This document shows, piece by piece, positions 25,850 through 35,231 of a DNA stretch of 64,000 bases. The stretch lies in NCBI GenBank assembly GCA_016218365.1, contig JACREF010000011.1, positions 135,094 to 199,093 of the forward strand, written 5' to 3'. The position numbers and the translations under genes were made by a program. Origin of the DNA: Gammaproteobacteria bacterium. Lineage in GTDB: Bacteria > Pseudomonadota > Gammaproteobacteria > SZUA-140. How positions within the stretch are numbered: position 1 is the first letter of the stretch; the number at the start of each line of letters is the position of its first letter. The notes below the pieces were generated by a model. It saw only the letters and a program-made list of their open reading frames with translations, searched no databases and was not told the DNA's origin.

Positions 25850-26905
25850 ATGAAGATAATCTATTCATTCGGGAAGGTCGGTTTTGAGGCCGATTATTGG
25901 GGGCGCGAGATTGCAGCTGCCTCCACTTCTGAATATACATTCATGCCGTTCAACCATGCTGGATATGAAAAATCCAGCTCATTTACGCGCGCCCAATTGC
26001 TGGACAATCTCTACTTTCAGAATAATGCCGGTCTGGCGCGGCTGTATGCGGATATAGAAGTCAAGATTCGGACAGAGCAGGCCGACGTATTGATGGTAGA
26101 TACATACAATCCTTACCATCCGGACTATCTTCGCAAGCTGGGTATCTACAAAGTGCTGCGGATAAACGATGGGCCTATGGCGGCCTATGACCGTGACTTT
26201 GCCTATCTGCATGCTTTCGACCATGTGCTATACCATTCTCCTGCGTACAGCAAAGATATGCAGATCGATGAAAAGCTGCGCTATTGCGGGGCGAAGCGAA
26301 TCGATTTTTGGCCGCTCGGGTCGTTTGATGCGCTATGTGATCGCAGCATGACGGAAGATGACATCAAATTAAGGAGTAGAGATATCGATATCGCATTCGT
26401 TGGTGCACTTGCGCCGAATAAGATGCCTGTCATCGCAGCGGTAAAGAGGGCGTTTGGACCACGGATGAAATTGTATGGTTTGACTAACCTGAAACGGAAC
26501 GTGTATTTCAATATGAAATTCGGCTTTCCGGGATGGGTAAAATCGCTTCCATTTGAACAATACGTTCCGCTCTATCAGAGAACGAAAATCGGGATCAATG
26601 TGCACAATCGAGGTGACTATACAGTGGGTGGTTATCGATTGTTTGATCTACCCGCAAACGGTGTGATGCAAATATCAGACGGTGGCCCCTACTTGGAGAG
26701 TTTCTTTGAAGTCGGAAAAGAGGTTGAATTATACAGAAATACTGACGAGCTTATAGACAAGATCAAGTATTACTTAGCACACGAGGCCGAACGCAAGCAG
26801 ATCGCGCTCAATGGCTACAAGCGAGTGAATAGGGATTATCGGATGGCGCACTTGCTACAAAAGTCTGGGGCGCTGATTAAGGAAGGATTTTATGATAAGC
26901 ACTGA
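25850..26905 (+). CDS. CgeB-like glycosyltransferase
   Basis: The 351-residue protein has a GT-B pattern: an N-terminal domain with ADVLMVDTYNPYHPDYL and RINDGPMAAY, and a C-terminal nucleotide-sugar region (IAFVGALAPNKMPVI, GINVHNRGDYTVGGYRLFDLPANGVMQISDGGPYLESFF). The C-terminal half matches CgeB/Glyco_trans_1_2 proteins. It would add a sugar to the growing lipid-linked repeat in the cytoplasm. The donor and linkage cannot be read from the sequence. Confidence 0.75.
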   Translation: MKIIYSFGKVGFEADYWGREIAAASTSEYTFMPFNHAGYEKSSSFTRAQLLDNLYFQNNAGLARLYADIEVKIRTEQADVLMVDTYNPYHPDYLRKLGIYKVLRINDGPMAAYDRDFAYLHAFDHVLYHSPAYSKDMQIDEKLRYCGAKRIDFWPLGSFDALCDRSMTEDDIKLRSRDIDIAFVGALAPNKMPVIAAVKRAFGPRMKLYGLTNLKRNVYFNMKFGFPGWVKSLPFEQYVPLYQRTKIGINVHNRGDYTVGGYRLFDLPANGVMQISDGGPYLESFFEVGKEVELYRNTDELIDKIKYYLAHEAERKQIALNGYKRVNRDYRMAHLLQKSGALIKEGFYDKH

Positions 26906-26915
26906 GCGATAACTA

Positions 26916-28196
26916 ATGTATACCATTTTGTTCCTTTCCGCAGTAATTATCGCCTTAGTTTATTTGATATATATGCAGCCAGCTAGCCACAGAACCATAT
27001 TTGAGCCAGGCGTTATTATTCTCGGGCTATTTTCACTTTGTTATCTTGCGCCGGCTCTCGCAATTCACATCGGTGCAAATATTCTATCTGTTGACGATAT
27101 TGAGAATGTCGAATCTATCTCACTATATGGTTTATTGTTCGTGGTTTCATTCGTATTTTTTTATATTGCAACTAAAATAGTTAGACGTGTTCGGGTGTTT
27201 CCAGAGGTGAATATAAGCATTGGTTGGTCTCCTGGTAAATGTTTTATTGGAGTTATTTCTACATTTTTGATAATTAAAACTATATTTCTGTATTATGGGG
27301 TGGGCGACTCTGGTGATTATGCTGGGCAATATTTTGAAAGAGCATCGATGCCGCAAGCGGTCAGGCAGGCTGTAAATATTTTGAGTGCAATACAGTGGGT
27401 TCTTGTATATTTGTTGTTAGCGACTAGCATTTCTTCATCGAATCTAAAATACGCCATGTTTTTTGTATGGGCAGCTTTTTTTGTTTATTTTGTTGATATG
27501 TGGATTACGAATTCACGCTCAATATTCGTTATGTATTCACTTGTATTCATAGTAACGTACATGTTTTACAACAGATCCATTGGATTAAGAAAGGAGATTA
27601 TCTATGCTACATTATTTATAACCATAATGGGACTGTTTGCATATAAGCGTGCCAATTTTGATGGTGAGATTGATGTTAATGTTATAGATATTTTGATTCC
27701 ATCAGAATTTATTGCTATTTATCAAAATGCACTACATTTGATGTCAATATCGGGCTCTTCTGATTTTGTTCAACCACCTGGTAGCTCTTATCTGCAATCC
27801 CTTATTGCATTTATTCCTAAGCAGATTAATGATGAAAAGTGGGATTTGGCAAGCTGGTATGTTGGAGAATATTTTCCTGGATATGCAGCGCAAGGCGGAG
27901 GGCTTGCTTTCGGTATTATTCCAGAGGCCTTGATAAATTGGGGTATAATCAGTATTGTATTTCAGGCGTTCATAGTTTCTGTTGTATTTAGAGTTTCATA
28001 TGTGGCAGCTTGTAGAACGAGATCTCGCTCGCCAAATATCTGGCTATTGTTCTACCTGTTCTGTATTTCTAATATTTATAATGTAATTAGGTCTCATTCA
28101 TTTTCCATCTTTAATGGTATAGCTCTTGGTTTTATTGTACCCTTCTTAATATTATTTCTGATTAGCCGAATTAGAGTTGCGCCACGTAAATTATAA
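26916..28196 (+). CDS. wzy: Wzy-type oligosaccharide repeat-unit polymerase
   Basis: The 426-residue protein is strongly hydrophobic with about ten or more membrane segments and a large periplasmic loop around residues 250-330 (PSEFIAIYQNALHLMSISG, QPPGSSYLQSLIAFIPKQ), as in Wzy/O-antigen polymerases. The gene is markedly more A/T-rich than the flanking housekeeping genes, typical for polymerases in exchanged glycan loci. It would join repeat units on the periplasmic face. Identity rests on topology and context since Wzy sequences are poorly conserved. Confidence 0.78.
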   Translation: MYTILFLSAVIIALVYLIYMQPASHRTIFEPGVIILGLFSLCYLAPALAIHIGANILSVDDIENVESISLYGLLFVVSFVFFYIATKIVRRVRVFPEVNISIGWSPGKCFIGVISTFLIIKTIFLYYGVGDSGDYAGQYFERASMPQAVRQAVNILSAIQWVLVYLLLATSISSSNLKYAMFFVWAAFFVYFVDMWITNSRSIFVMYSLVFIVTYMFYNRSIGLRKEIIYATLFITIMGLFAYKRANFDGEIDVNVIDILIPSEFIAIYQNALHLMSISGSSDFVQPPGSSYLQSLIAFIPKQINDEKWDLASWYVGEYFPGYAAQGGGLAFGIIPEALINWGIISIVFQAFIVSVVFRVSYVAACRTRSRSPNIWLLFYLFCISNIYNVIRSHSFSIFNGIALGFIVPFLILFLISRIRVAPRKL

Positions 28197-28198
28197 AA

Positions 28199-29311
28199 AT
28201 GGCTAAAATATTACATTTAATTCCTACCATGTCTTATGGTGGGGCAGAGCGACAATTGTCGATGCTTGCAACCGAGCAAGTTGGTCGTGGATGGGAGGTT
28301 CATGTCGGCATTCGGCGTGGAGGTGCATATAAAGATTCGCTTCAAAATAGTGATGTAATTGTTCATTCATTAGGTGACTATCGCGGACTTAATCCTTTGT
28401 TATTAATACGTATCAGTCGCCTGATTCGGGATATTGAGCCGGACATAGTTCAAACATGGCTTCCACAAATGGATATTATTGGCGGTATTGCTTCCTTGTT
28501 TAATTCGGCACCATGGGTAATTACTGAGCGTACGGGTGGTTTAGCTTACCAGAGTTATAAAATACAAAATACGGTCCGATGCTTTCTTGCTCGGTATGCA
28601 AACTCCGCAGTTGCAAATTCAGCACATGGAGCTGCATTTTTGCGTAGAATCCTGCCTACTGCATCTCATGTTTATCAGGTTGCTAATGCAGTGGACATAA
28701 CAGCTATTCGTAGAGCCGTTTCTGGGTGCTGTGAGATGCCAAACCAAAGTGACAGCATGAAAAATATATTTGTCGTTGGAAGATTGGCTCCTGAAAAATC
28801 ATTAGATGTTATTATTCGCGCAGTCACAATCCTGACAGTTAAGACGAATATTCACGTGTATATCATGGGAGAAGGTCCTTTACGTAATGAGATTGAAAGG
28901 TGGATCAGATCATCAAATCTTGTAAGTACCATCTCTCTTCTATCCTCGCGACAAGATTGGTGGGGGCTGCTGAGAAACGCCAGTGCATTGATTAGTATGA
29001 GTCGCTTCGAGGGACATCCAAATGTTGTCCTCGAAACAATGGCAGCAGGATGTCCGCTTATCGTGAGTGATATTCCAGCTCATCGAGAATTTTTGGATGA
29101 AGATACTGCCATTCTAGTGCCGCCAGATAACCCAGTTATGCTTGCTCAAGCCATTTGCTCTCTTGTGTTAGATCCACTATCTGCACAGCAACGAGCCGAA
29201 TGTGCGGCTGAGCGAGTGGGTAGGTTGACGATTGGGTTGGCGGCAGATGCCTATGAATCCATATATGAAATGGTGCTAGAAAGGAAGAAGCAATCATGTG
29301 TGGAATTATAG
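28199..29311 (+). CDS. Family 4 glycosyltransferase
   Basis: The 370-residue GT-B enzyme has the N-terminal PTMSYGGAERQLSMLA pattern, a C-terminal VVGRLAPEKSLDVIIRAV at about 195 and the donor-site SRFEGHPNVVLETMAAGCPLIVSDI near 262. It would transfer a hexose from an NDP-sugar to the lipid-linked oligosaccharide. It begins 2 bases after wzy and its end overlaps asnB by 16 bases, indicating one transcript. Confidence 0.88.
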   Translation: MAKILHLIPTMSYGGAERQLSMLATEQVGRGWEVHVGIRRGGAYKDSLQNSDVIVHSLGDYRGLNPLLLIRISRLIRDIEPDIVQTWLPQMDIIGGIASLFNSAPWVITERTGGLAYQSYKIQNTVRCFLARYANSAVANSAHGAAFLRRILPTASHVYQVANAVDITAIRRAVSGCCEMPNQSDSMKNIFVVGRLAPEKSLDVIIRAVTILTVKTNIHVYIMGEGPLRNEIERWIRSSNLVSTISLLSSRQDWWGLLRNASALISMSRFEGHPNVVLETMAAGCPLIVSDIPAHREFLDEDTAILVPPDNPVMLAQAICSLVLDPLSAQQRAECAAERVGRLTIGLAADAYESIYEMVLERKKQSCVEL

Positions 29312-31170
29312 GCATTGCCTCGTCTTCGCCAAACAAGGATCGTGACTGGCTAATTACAGGCCGTGATGCTATGGCGCATCGGGGCCCGGACGACGCGGGC
29401 TTATGGTGGTCAGCGGATAATCAGATTTGTTTGGGCCATCGACGGCTGGCGATTATTGATCTTTCACCTGCCGGGCATCAACCTATGCAGGATGCCGCGG
29501 GCTCATTTACCATTGTTTTCAATGGCGAGATTTATAACTACCGCGAGTTACGGCGAGAACTGATTGCGATGGGGCATACTTTTTGCTCACATAGCGATAC
29601 GGAGGTAATCCTTGCGGCTTATCGAGAATGGGGAGTGGATTGTCTCACGCGGTTGAATGGTGTGTTTGCCTTTGCCTTGTACGATATTAGTCAGCAGACT
29701 CTATTTATTGCCCGTGACCGGGCGGGTGAGAAGCCGCTATTTTATTGGCTAGCTGGTGGTGAATTGCGCTTTGCATCGGAATTGAAGGGACTGATGGCTG
29801 ACCCTACCTTTCCGCGACGCATCGATCCCGAGGCGCTTGATTTATACTTGTCTATGGGCTACGTGCCTGGCAACCGATGCATGATGCAGGGTGTGAAGAA
29901 GCTGCCACCTGCTCATGCTCTATTGTTCAATCTGACGAGTAGTTCTGTCAGAATATGGCGCTATTGGCAATTGCCAGAACCGCCATCACCTGGGAGGGCG
30001 GATAGGTGGGATGAACAGGGATTGCTGGATGAATTAGAAATTCTGCTTGAGGATGCGGTTCGTCTTCAGTTGGTAGCTGATGTGCCAGTAGGTGTGCTGT
30101 TGAGTGGTGGGGTGGACTCTAGCCTGATCACGGCTATGGCAGTGCGGGCTTCAAGCCAGGTGAGAACTTTTACTGTAGGCTTTCCCGGTTTTAGTAAATA
30201 TGATGAGAGCGAACATGCTCGACTTATCGCCCGACATTTTGGTACAGATCATATCGAACTTAATGCAGGCGATGTTGCTCCTGATTTGTTACCGGTTTTG
30301 GCGCGTCAGTACGATGAGCCCATGGTAGATTCATCCATGATACCTACCTATTTAGTAAGTCAATTGGTACGGCAACATTGTACAGTGGCATTAGGTGGTG
30401 ATGGTGGTGATGAACTTTTTGGTGGCTATGCTCATTACTCCCGTCTATTGTGGACAAATAAGCAGTTCGAATGGGTGCCATCCATATTAAGAAAATTTAT
30501 TGCATATAGCGCAGGAGCTATTTTACCAGCAGGATTTAAAGGGCGAAATTGGTTGCAGTCATTGAGTTGTGATCTGAATCATAGTCTTCCAATGATTGCT
30601 GCATTTTTTGATGATGCAATGCGGCATAAACTTATGAGTAATGCAGTAGGTGGATCCTGGCCACTGGTTGCGGAAGGTGTCTGGGGTTCCCGAATTCCAG
30701 CGGTCGATAATCTATTGCAGCGTGCTACAAGGATGGAATTCGAGAACTATATGGCAGAAGATATTTTGGTGAAGGTCGATCGTGCCAGTATGCTAAATTC
30801 ACTGGAGTTGCGCGCACCGATGTTAGATTACCGAATCATCGAATTTGCATTTGGTCAGGTCCCTTCTTCTCTGAAGACGACTGTAAGTAATCGTAAGATT
30901 CTATTAAAACGGTTGGCGGCGAGGTTACTGCCTCCTGAATTTGACCAGCAGCGCAAGCAGGGCTTTTCCATTCCGCTGGCCGAGTGGTTAAAAATTAGTC
31001 CTTGGAGAGATTATTTCCATGAGATATTACTCGATGAGCGATGCCTCTTTGATAAGAAAGCCATATATGGACTGATACGTGGACAAGACAAAGGAAGAAA
31101 TAATCAAGAAAGATTGTTCGGTTTGGTCTTATTCGAACTTTGGCGACGGGAATATCAAGTGTCTTTGTAG
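29296..31170 (+). CDS. asnB: Glutamine-hydrolysing asparagine synthase (AsnB-like), glycan-locus type
   Basis: The 624-residue protein starts MCGIIGIAS, with Cys2 as the glutaminase nucleophile after Met removal, followed by HRGPDDAG, the FNGEIYNYRELR segment and the synthetase P-loop SGGVDSS near residue 270. AsnB makes asparagine, but copies in polysaccharide loci are thought to amidate sugar uronic acids or other carboxyls. Its location among glycosyltransferases favours amidation of a sugar acid; this is inference. It overlaps the upstream transferase by 16 bases. Confidence 0.92.
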   Translation: MCGIIGIASSSPNKDRDWLITGRDAMAHRGPDDAGLWWSADNQICLGHRRLAIIDLSPAGHQPMQDAAGSFTIVFNGEIYNYRELRRELIAMGHTFCSHSDTEVILAAYREWGVDCLTRLNGVFAFALYDISQQTLFIARDRAGEKPLFYWLAGGELRFASELKGLMADPTFPRRIDPEALDLYLSMGYVPGNRCMMQGVKKLPPAHALLFNLTSSSVRIWRYWQLPEPPSPGRADRWDEQGLLDELEILLEDAVRLQLVADVPVGVLLSGGVDSSLITAMAVRASSQVRTFTVGFPGFSKYDESEHARLIARHFGTDHIELNAGDVAPDLLPVLARQYDEPMVDSSMIPTYLVSQLVRQHCTVALGGDGGDELFGGYAHYSRLLWTNKQFEWVPSILRKFIAYSAGAILPAGFKGRNWLQSLSCDLNHSLPMIAAFFDDAMRHKLMSNAVGGSWPLVAEGVWGSRIPAVDNLLQRATRMEFENYMAEDILVKVDRASMLNSLELRAPMLDYRIIEFAFGQVPSSLKTTVSNRKILLKRLAARLLPPEFDQQRKQGFSIPLAEWLKISPWRDYFHEILLDERCLFDKKAIYGLIRGQDKGRNNQERLFGLVLFELWRREYQVSL

Positions 31171-31179
31171 GTAAATATT

Positions 31180-32163
31180 GTGCATATTGAATTATTGGAA
31201 ATCCTCCGTTGCCCCCTTACAGGACAGCGTCTTGTATTAAAAGATCCTGTTTATCGAGATGGACAGGTTTACAGTGCTATACTTGTATCGGAAGATGGCG
31301 AATGCGGCTACTCGGTCCGAGATTTCATTCCGCGCTTTGTTCAAGAATCAAACTACGCTGATAACTTTGGGATGCAGTGGAATAGATTTCGCCAGACACA
31401 ACTTGATAGCTATTCCGGACACCCTATTTCAGCAGATCGTTTCTGGAAGGCGACGGGTTGGAGGGCTGAAGATATCGCTGGTCATTGGGTTCTGGATGCA
31501 GGTTGTGGTGCTGGTCGATTTGCAGAGCCTGCACTGCAGGCTGGAGCGAAGGTCGTAGCTCTGGATTTTTCAGGCGCGGTTGATGCCTGTTTTGCCAATC
31601 TTAGGCATCATTCCAATCTGCATGTTGTGCAAGGGGACATTTATGCGCTGCCGTTACTGAAGAAGTTCTTTCCGTTTGTATATTCACTCGGTGTGTTACA
31701 GCATACCCCTAATGTGGCTAAAGCATTTGCTGCATTACCTGTTATGGTAGCAGAGGGAGGGAGACTTTGTGCCGATTTTTATTGGAGGCGTCTACAGAGT
31801 ATGCTTCACACAAAATATTTGTTGCGACCAATTACCAAGCGATTACCACAACAATCATTGTTTAGCGTCCTGGAAAAAATCGTTCCCTCCTTGCTTAAAA
31901 CAAGCCGATTTTTTGGTAGTGTTCCATTTGCGGGGCGATACTTGAAGAGATTGGTCCCGGTTGCAGATTATACGGGAATTTACCCGCTTGATATGCGTCA
32001 GTTAGAGGAGTGGGCTCTTTTGGATACTTTTGACATGCTTGGCCCACAATATGATACACCTCAGAGCGCCGACACAATAACAAACTGGATGATGAACGCA
32101 GGATTGAATAATGTTGAAGTATTGCAGGCGAATCTCTTGGTCGTAAGAGGTGTTAAAAGATGA
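31180..32163 (+). CDS. SAM-dependent methyltransferase with Trm112-like N-terminus
   Basis: The 327-residue protein begins at GTG 31180. Residues 1-50 (LLEILRCPLTGQRLVL...GYSVRDFIPRFV) resemble a Trm112-like/YcaR region found before some methyltransferases. The SAM-binding motif VLDAGCGAGRFAE is near 107 and a later VYSLGVLQHTP replaces the usual acidic motif. It probably methylates a glycan component. It lies 9 bases after asnB. Confidence 0.82.
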   Translation: MHIELLEILRCPLTGQRLVLKDPVYRDGQVYSAILVSEDGECGYSVRDFIPRFVQESNYADNFGMQWNRFRQTQLDSYSGHPISADRFWKATGWRAEDIAGHWVLDAGCGAGRFAEPALQAGAKVVALDFSGAVDACFANLRHHSNLHVVQGDIYALPLLKKFFPFVYSLGVLQHTPNVAKAFAALPVMVAEGGRLCADFYWRRLQSMLHTKYLLRPITKRLPQQSLFSVLEKIVPSLLKTSRFFGSVPFAGRYLKRLVPVADYTGIYPLDMRQLEEWALLDTFDMLGPQYDTPQSADTITNWMMNAGLNNVEVLQANLLVVRGVKR

Positions 32164-32269
32164 GATATAAGTCAGAGTTTTTCAGTCGGACGATGTTTGT
32201 CACAGAATAGCGCACCAATTTGATAATTTGTGAAGAATATATTCAGATGATAATAATATATTCAGTAAA

Positions 32270-33430
32270 GTGAAAGTATTTCTCAATCTTCTTGCGGCAA
32301 CAGCTGGCGGACAGTTGTCTCGGGCCCGGGCATTTTTGGATCGTTTTGATGATTGCGCCCACAATTCACAGCTTATCATCATTAAGGAAAAATCTGTTCT
32401 AACAGAGTATGTATCGACTGATAGAAGATTGGTAATTGATGTAGCTATTGGGTTGGGATGGATGAAGGCATTGCGTAGAACGTGGTGGGAAAATGTTGTT
32501 ATGCCCGAAGTGATTCGTAGGCATAAGGCTGATGTTTATCTGACTTTTTCACACTATTTGCCACAACTTCGAAATATTGTTGTGCCGTCTGTCGTTGGGG
32601 TGTCAAATCTTGCGCCATTCTCTACAGAGGCTTGGGTTGAGGAGTTTTTTCTAGCTAAAATAAAAATGGCGGTATTGCGTAAAACAATTATTTCATCAGC
32701 GCGACGTGCGACTTGTGTTCTTGCGCTTTCAGAAACATGTCGTGATATTCTTATTCAACAAGGCATCCCGACGGAAAAGATTGTAGTCACGCCCAATGGG
32801 GTAGATGCTTATTGGGGGGGGGCTTTTCAATCGACCGGTTTTTTGACTGCATTAGGAGTTACGCGGCCGTTTTTATTATATGTATCGCATTTTTACCGCT
32901 ACAAAAACCATGTACGCCTTATTGAGGCCTATGCACGTTTGCCAACAGATCTTAGATTGTCACATCAGCTCGTGTTGGTTGGAAAGCCATACAGTAAAGC
33001 CTGCTACGAAGAAACTCGGATGCTGATAGAACGTCTAGGGCTGTCTAGTGATGTGATATTAATTCCAGGCGAGGGTAGAGGCAGGCTAAGAGAGCTGTAT
33101 CAAAGTGCAAAACTATTTGTATTTCCTTCTCTAATTGAAAATAGCCCGAATATCTTGCTTGAAGCGATGATGGCCGGATCGCCTGTAGCCACAAGTAGCC
33201 TTCGTCCCATGCCTGAATTCAGTGGTGATGCTGCCGAATATTTCGATGCTCTCGATATTTATGATATGTCAAAAAAGATGGAAAATCTATTATGCGATAC
33301 GAGCCGTCTTACAGATTTAGGTAAGCGGGCTCATATCCGAGCTTGTAGATTTACATGGGATGATTTTGTTTTCAGGGTTGTGCGGCATCTTGAAATGGTG
33401 AAAGAGAATAGGGGTAATAAAGTTGGGTAA
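32270..33430 (+). CDS. Family 4 glycosyltransferase
   Basis: The 386-residue GT-B protein starts at GTG 32270, after a 106-base gap that holds no recognised feature. It has VVTPNGVDAYWGG near 174, LLYVSHFYRYKNHVRLIEAYARL near 198, LVGKPYSKA and the donor-site FPSLIENSPNILLEAMMAGSPVATS near 285. It is a typical GT4 hexosyltransferase. Acceptor and donor are unknown. Confidence 0.87.
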   Translation: MKVFLNLLAATAGGQLSRARAFLDRFDDCAHNSQLIIIKEKSVLTEYVSTDRRLVIDVAIGLGWMKALRRTWWENVVMPEVIRRHKADVYLTFSHYLPQLRNIVVPSVVGVSNLAPFSTEAWVEEFFLAKIKMAVLRKTIISSARRATCVLALSETCRDILIQQGIPTEKIVVTPNGVDAYWGGAFQSTGFLTALGVTRPFLLYVSHFYRYKNHVRLIEAYARLPTDLRLSHQLVLVGKPYSKACYEETRMLIERLGLSSDVILIPGEGRGRLRELYQSAKLFVFPSLIENSPNILLEAMMAGSPVATSSLRPMPEFSGDAAEYFDALDIYDMSKKMENLLCDTSRLTDLGKRAHIRACRFTWDDFVFRVVRHLEMVKENRGNKVG

Positions 33431-33464
33431 TTTACTGAATTTTAGTTTCATGAGGTCATAATTA

Positions 33465-35231
33465 ATGGTAATACTCGGCATCAATGCCTACCATGGTGAT
33501 TCATCGGCTTGTTTAATCAAAGATGGTGTTCTGGTTGCTGCCGCCGAAGAAGAGCGGTTTCGCCGAATTAAACACTGGGCCGGATTTCCTGCTGATGCAA
33601 TAAAATATTGCTTGACCGAGGCAGGTATTGACTTAAGTGAGGTGGAGCATGTGGCTATTAACCAGGATGCTAAGGCCAATCTATGGAAAAAAATCGTATT
33701 TACTCTGGCAAAGCGCCCTGACTTGAGCATGGTTATGGATCGAATTCGTAATAAACGAGAGCGAGCCAATGTCCGAGATGAGCTGGCCAATGTGGTTGCC
33801 ATGGGCCACTTTTCTGGTGAGGTGCATGAGGTGGAGCATCATTTTGCGCATCTTTCTTCCGCTTTTCATGTGTCGCCTTTTGAGGAAGCTGTTGTGGTTT
33901 CTGTGGATGGATTTGGTGATTTTGCCAGCGCAGCATGGGGGGTCGGCCGTGACACTAAAATAACTGTAGAAGACAAGGTATATTTTCCACATTCGCTGGG
34001 AATATTTTATCAGGCGCTGACTCAGTTTATTGGCTTCCCGAATTACGGAGATGAATATAAAGTAATGGGGCTAGCACCATATGGTGAGGACACATTTTTG
34101 CCTGAGATGCGTAAAATTGTTTTCTTGCAACATGATGGCAGTTTTAGGCTTAATCTAGCGTATTTTAGCCATCATAATGAAAAAATCGAATATGAATGGG
34201 AAAATGGCTCTCCATCTGTTGGAAGGTTGTTTAGTCCGGCATTGGAGAAATTACTTGGCCCAGCACGTCGGGCGGATGAGACATTGGGGCAGCGTCACAA
34301 GGACGTGGCTCACTCGATACAGGCTATGTATGAGGAAGTATTTTTTCACTTACTGAATACACTTCATGCTCGACATGAGATTGATGCTATTGCTATTGCC
34401 GGTGGATGCGGCATGAATTCAGTTGCCAACGGAAAGATTACACTTAAAACGCCTTTTAAGAAAGTGTATGTGCAGTCAGCCGCCGGGGATGCGGGTGGTG
34501 CTATTGGTGCGGCTTATTCCGTTTGGCATCAACTAGGTGGGCAACGAGGGCCGCAGCACGATCATGCCTATTGGGGGCCGAGTTTCAGCAATAACCAAAT
34601 TCGCGAAGTTCTGGATCAAAAGGTTGCTGAGCTTCATGATCAGGGTTGCAGAGTAGATCTTGTAGACGATGAAGATTCCCTGTGTCAACAAACCGCTATA
34701 GCGGTTTCAAACGGTTTGGTCGTCGGTTGGTTTCAGGGGCGTATGGAATGGGGGCCACGTGCGCTGGGTAACCGCTCTATCATAGGTGATCCGCGCCGTG
34801 CAGATATGAAGGATATTCTGAACCTGAAAATCAAACGCCGAGAGTCTTTCCGGCCCTTTGCGCCGTCTATTCTACGTGAAGCGGTATCCGATTGGTTCGA
34901 GACAGATGGAGACGTTCCTTTCATGATGCAGGTTTATCAAATCCGAGAGGAGCGGCGAGCGATCATACCTGCTGTTACACATGTAGATGGTTCAGGACGT
35001 TTACAAACCGTGTATGAGCATACAAATGCTCGCTACTACAGATTGATAAAAGCATTTTATGATTTAACTAACGTACCTATGGTTTTGAATACATCATTTA
35101 ATGAAAACGAGCCAGTGGTCTGTACTCCACAGGAGGCGCTGAATTGTTTCATTAGAACAAAAATGGATATCCTGGTAATGGGGAATTGGTATATTCAGCG
35201 GGTTGATGTTTCAAATCGAAGCAATACATGA
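33465..35231 (+). CDS. Carbamoyltransferase (NodU/CmcH/TobZ family)
   Basis: The 588-residue protein has the N-terminal Kae1-like domain (GINAYHGDSSACLIKDG, AAEEERFRRIKHWAGFP, HHFAHLSSAF, VDGFGD) and the C-terminal YrdC-like region (GWFQGRMEWGPRALGNRSII, RESFRPFAPS, NTSFNENEP). NodU-type enzymes move carbamoyl from carbamoyl phosphate through an adenylate to a sugar hydroxyl. Its place in the glycan locus points to O-carbamoylation of a sugar. It is followed by an SGNH gene overlapping its end by 4 bases. Confidence 0.93.
   Translation: MVILGINAYHGDSSACLIKDGVLVAAAEEERFRRIKHWAGFPADAIKYCLTEAGIDLSEVEHVAINQDAKANLWKKIVFTLAKRPDLSMVMDRIRNKRERANVRDELANVVAMGHFSGEVHEVEHHFAHLSSAFHVSPFEEAVVVSVDGFGDFASAAWGVGRDTKITVEDKVYFPHSLGIFYQALTQFIGFPNYGDEYKVMGLAPYGEDTFLPEMRKIVFLQHDGSFRLNLAYFSHHNEKIEYEWENGSPSVGRLFSPALEKLLGPARRADETLGQRHKDVAHSIQAMYEEVFFHLLNTLHARHEIDAIAIAGGCGMNSVANGKITLKTPFKKVYVQSAAGDAGGAIGAAYSVWHQLGGQRGPQHDHAYWGPSFSNNQIREVLDQKVAELHDQGCRVDLVDDEDSLCQQTAIAVSNGLVVGWFQGRMEWGPRALGNRSIIGDPRRADMKDILNLKIKRRESFRPFAPSILREAVSDWFETDGDVPFMMQVYQIREERRAIIPAVTHVDGSGRLQTVYEHTNARYYRLIKAFYDLTNVPMVLNTSFNENEPVVCTPQEALNCFIRTKMDILVMGNWYIQRVDVSNRSNT

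Noticed and set aside
29296-31170. AsnB serving only asparagine supply
   Set aside because: Its overlap with a glycosyltransferase and position in the glycan locus make a decorating role more likely, although asparagine synthesis cannot be excluded.
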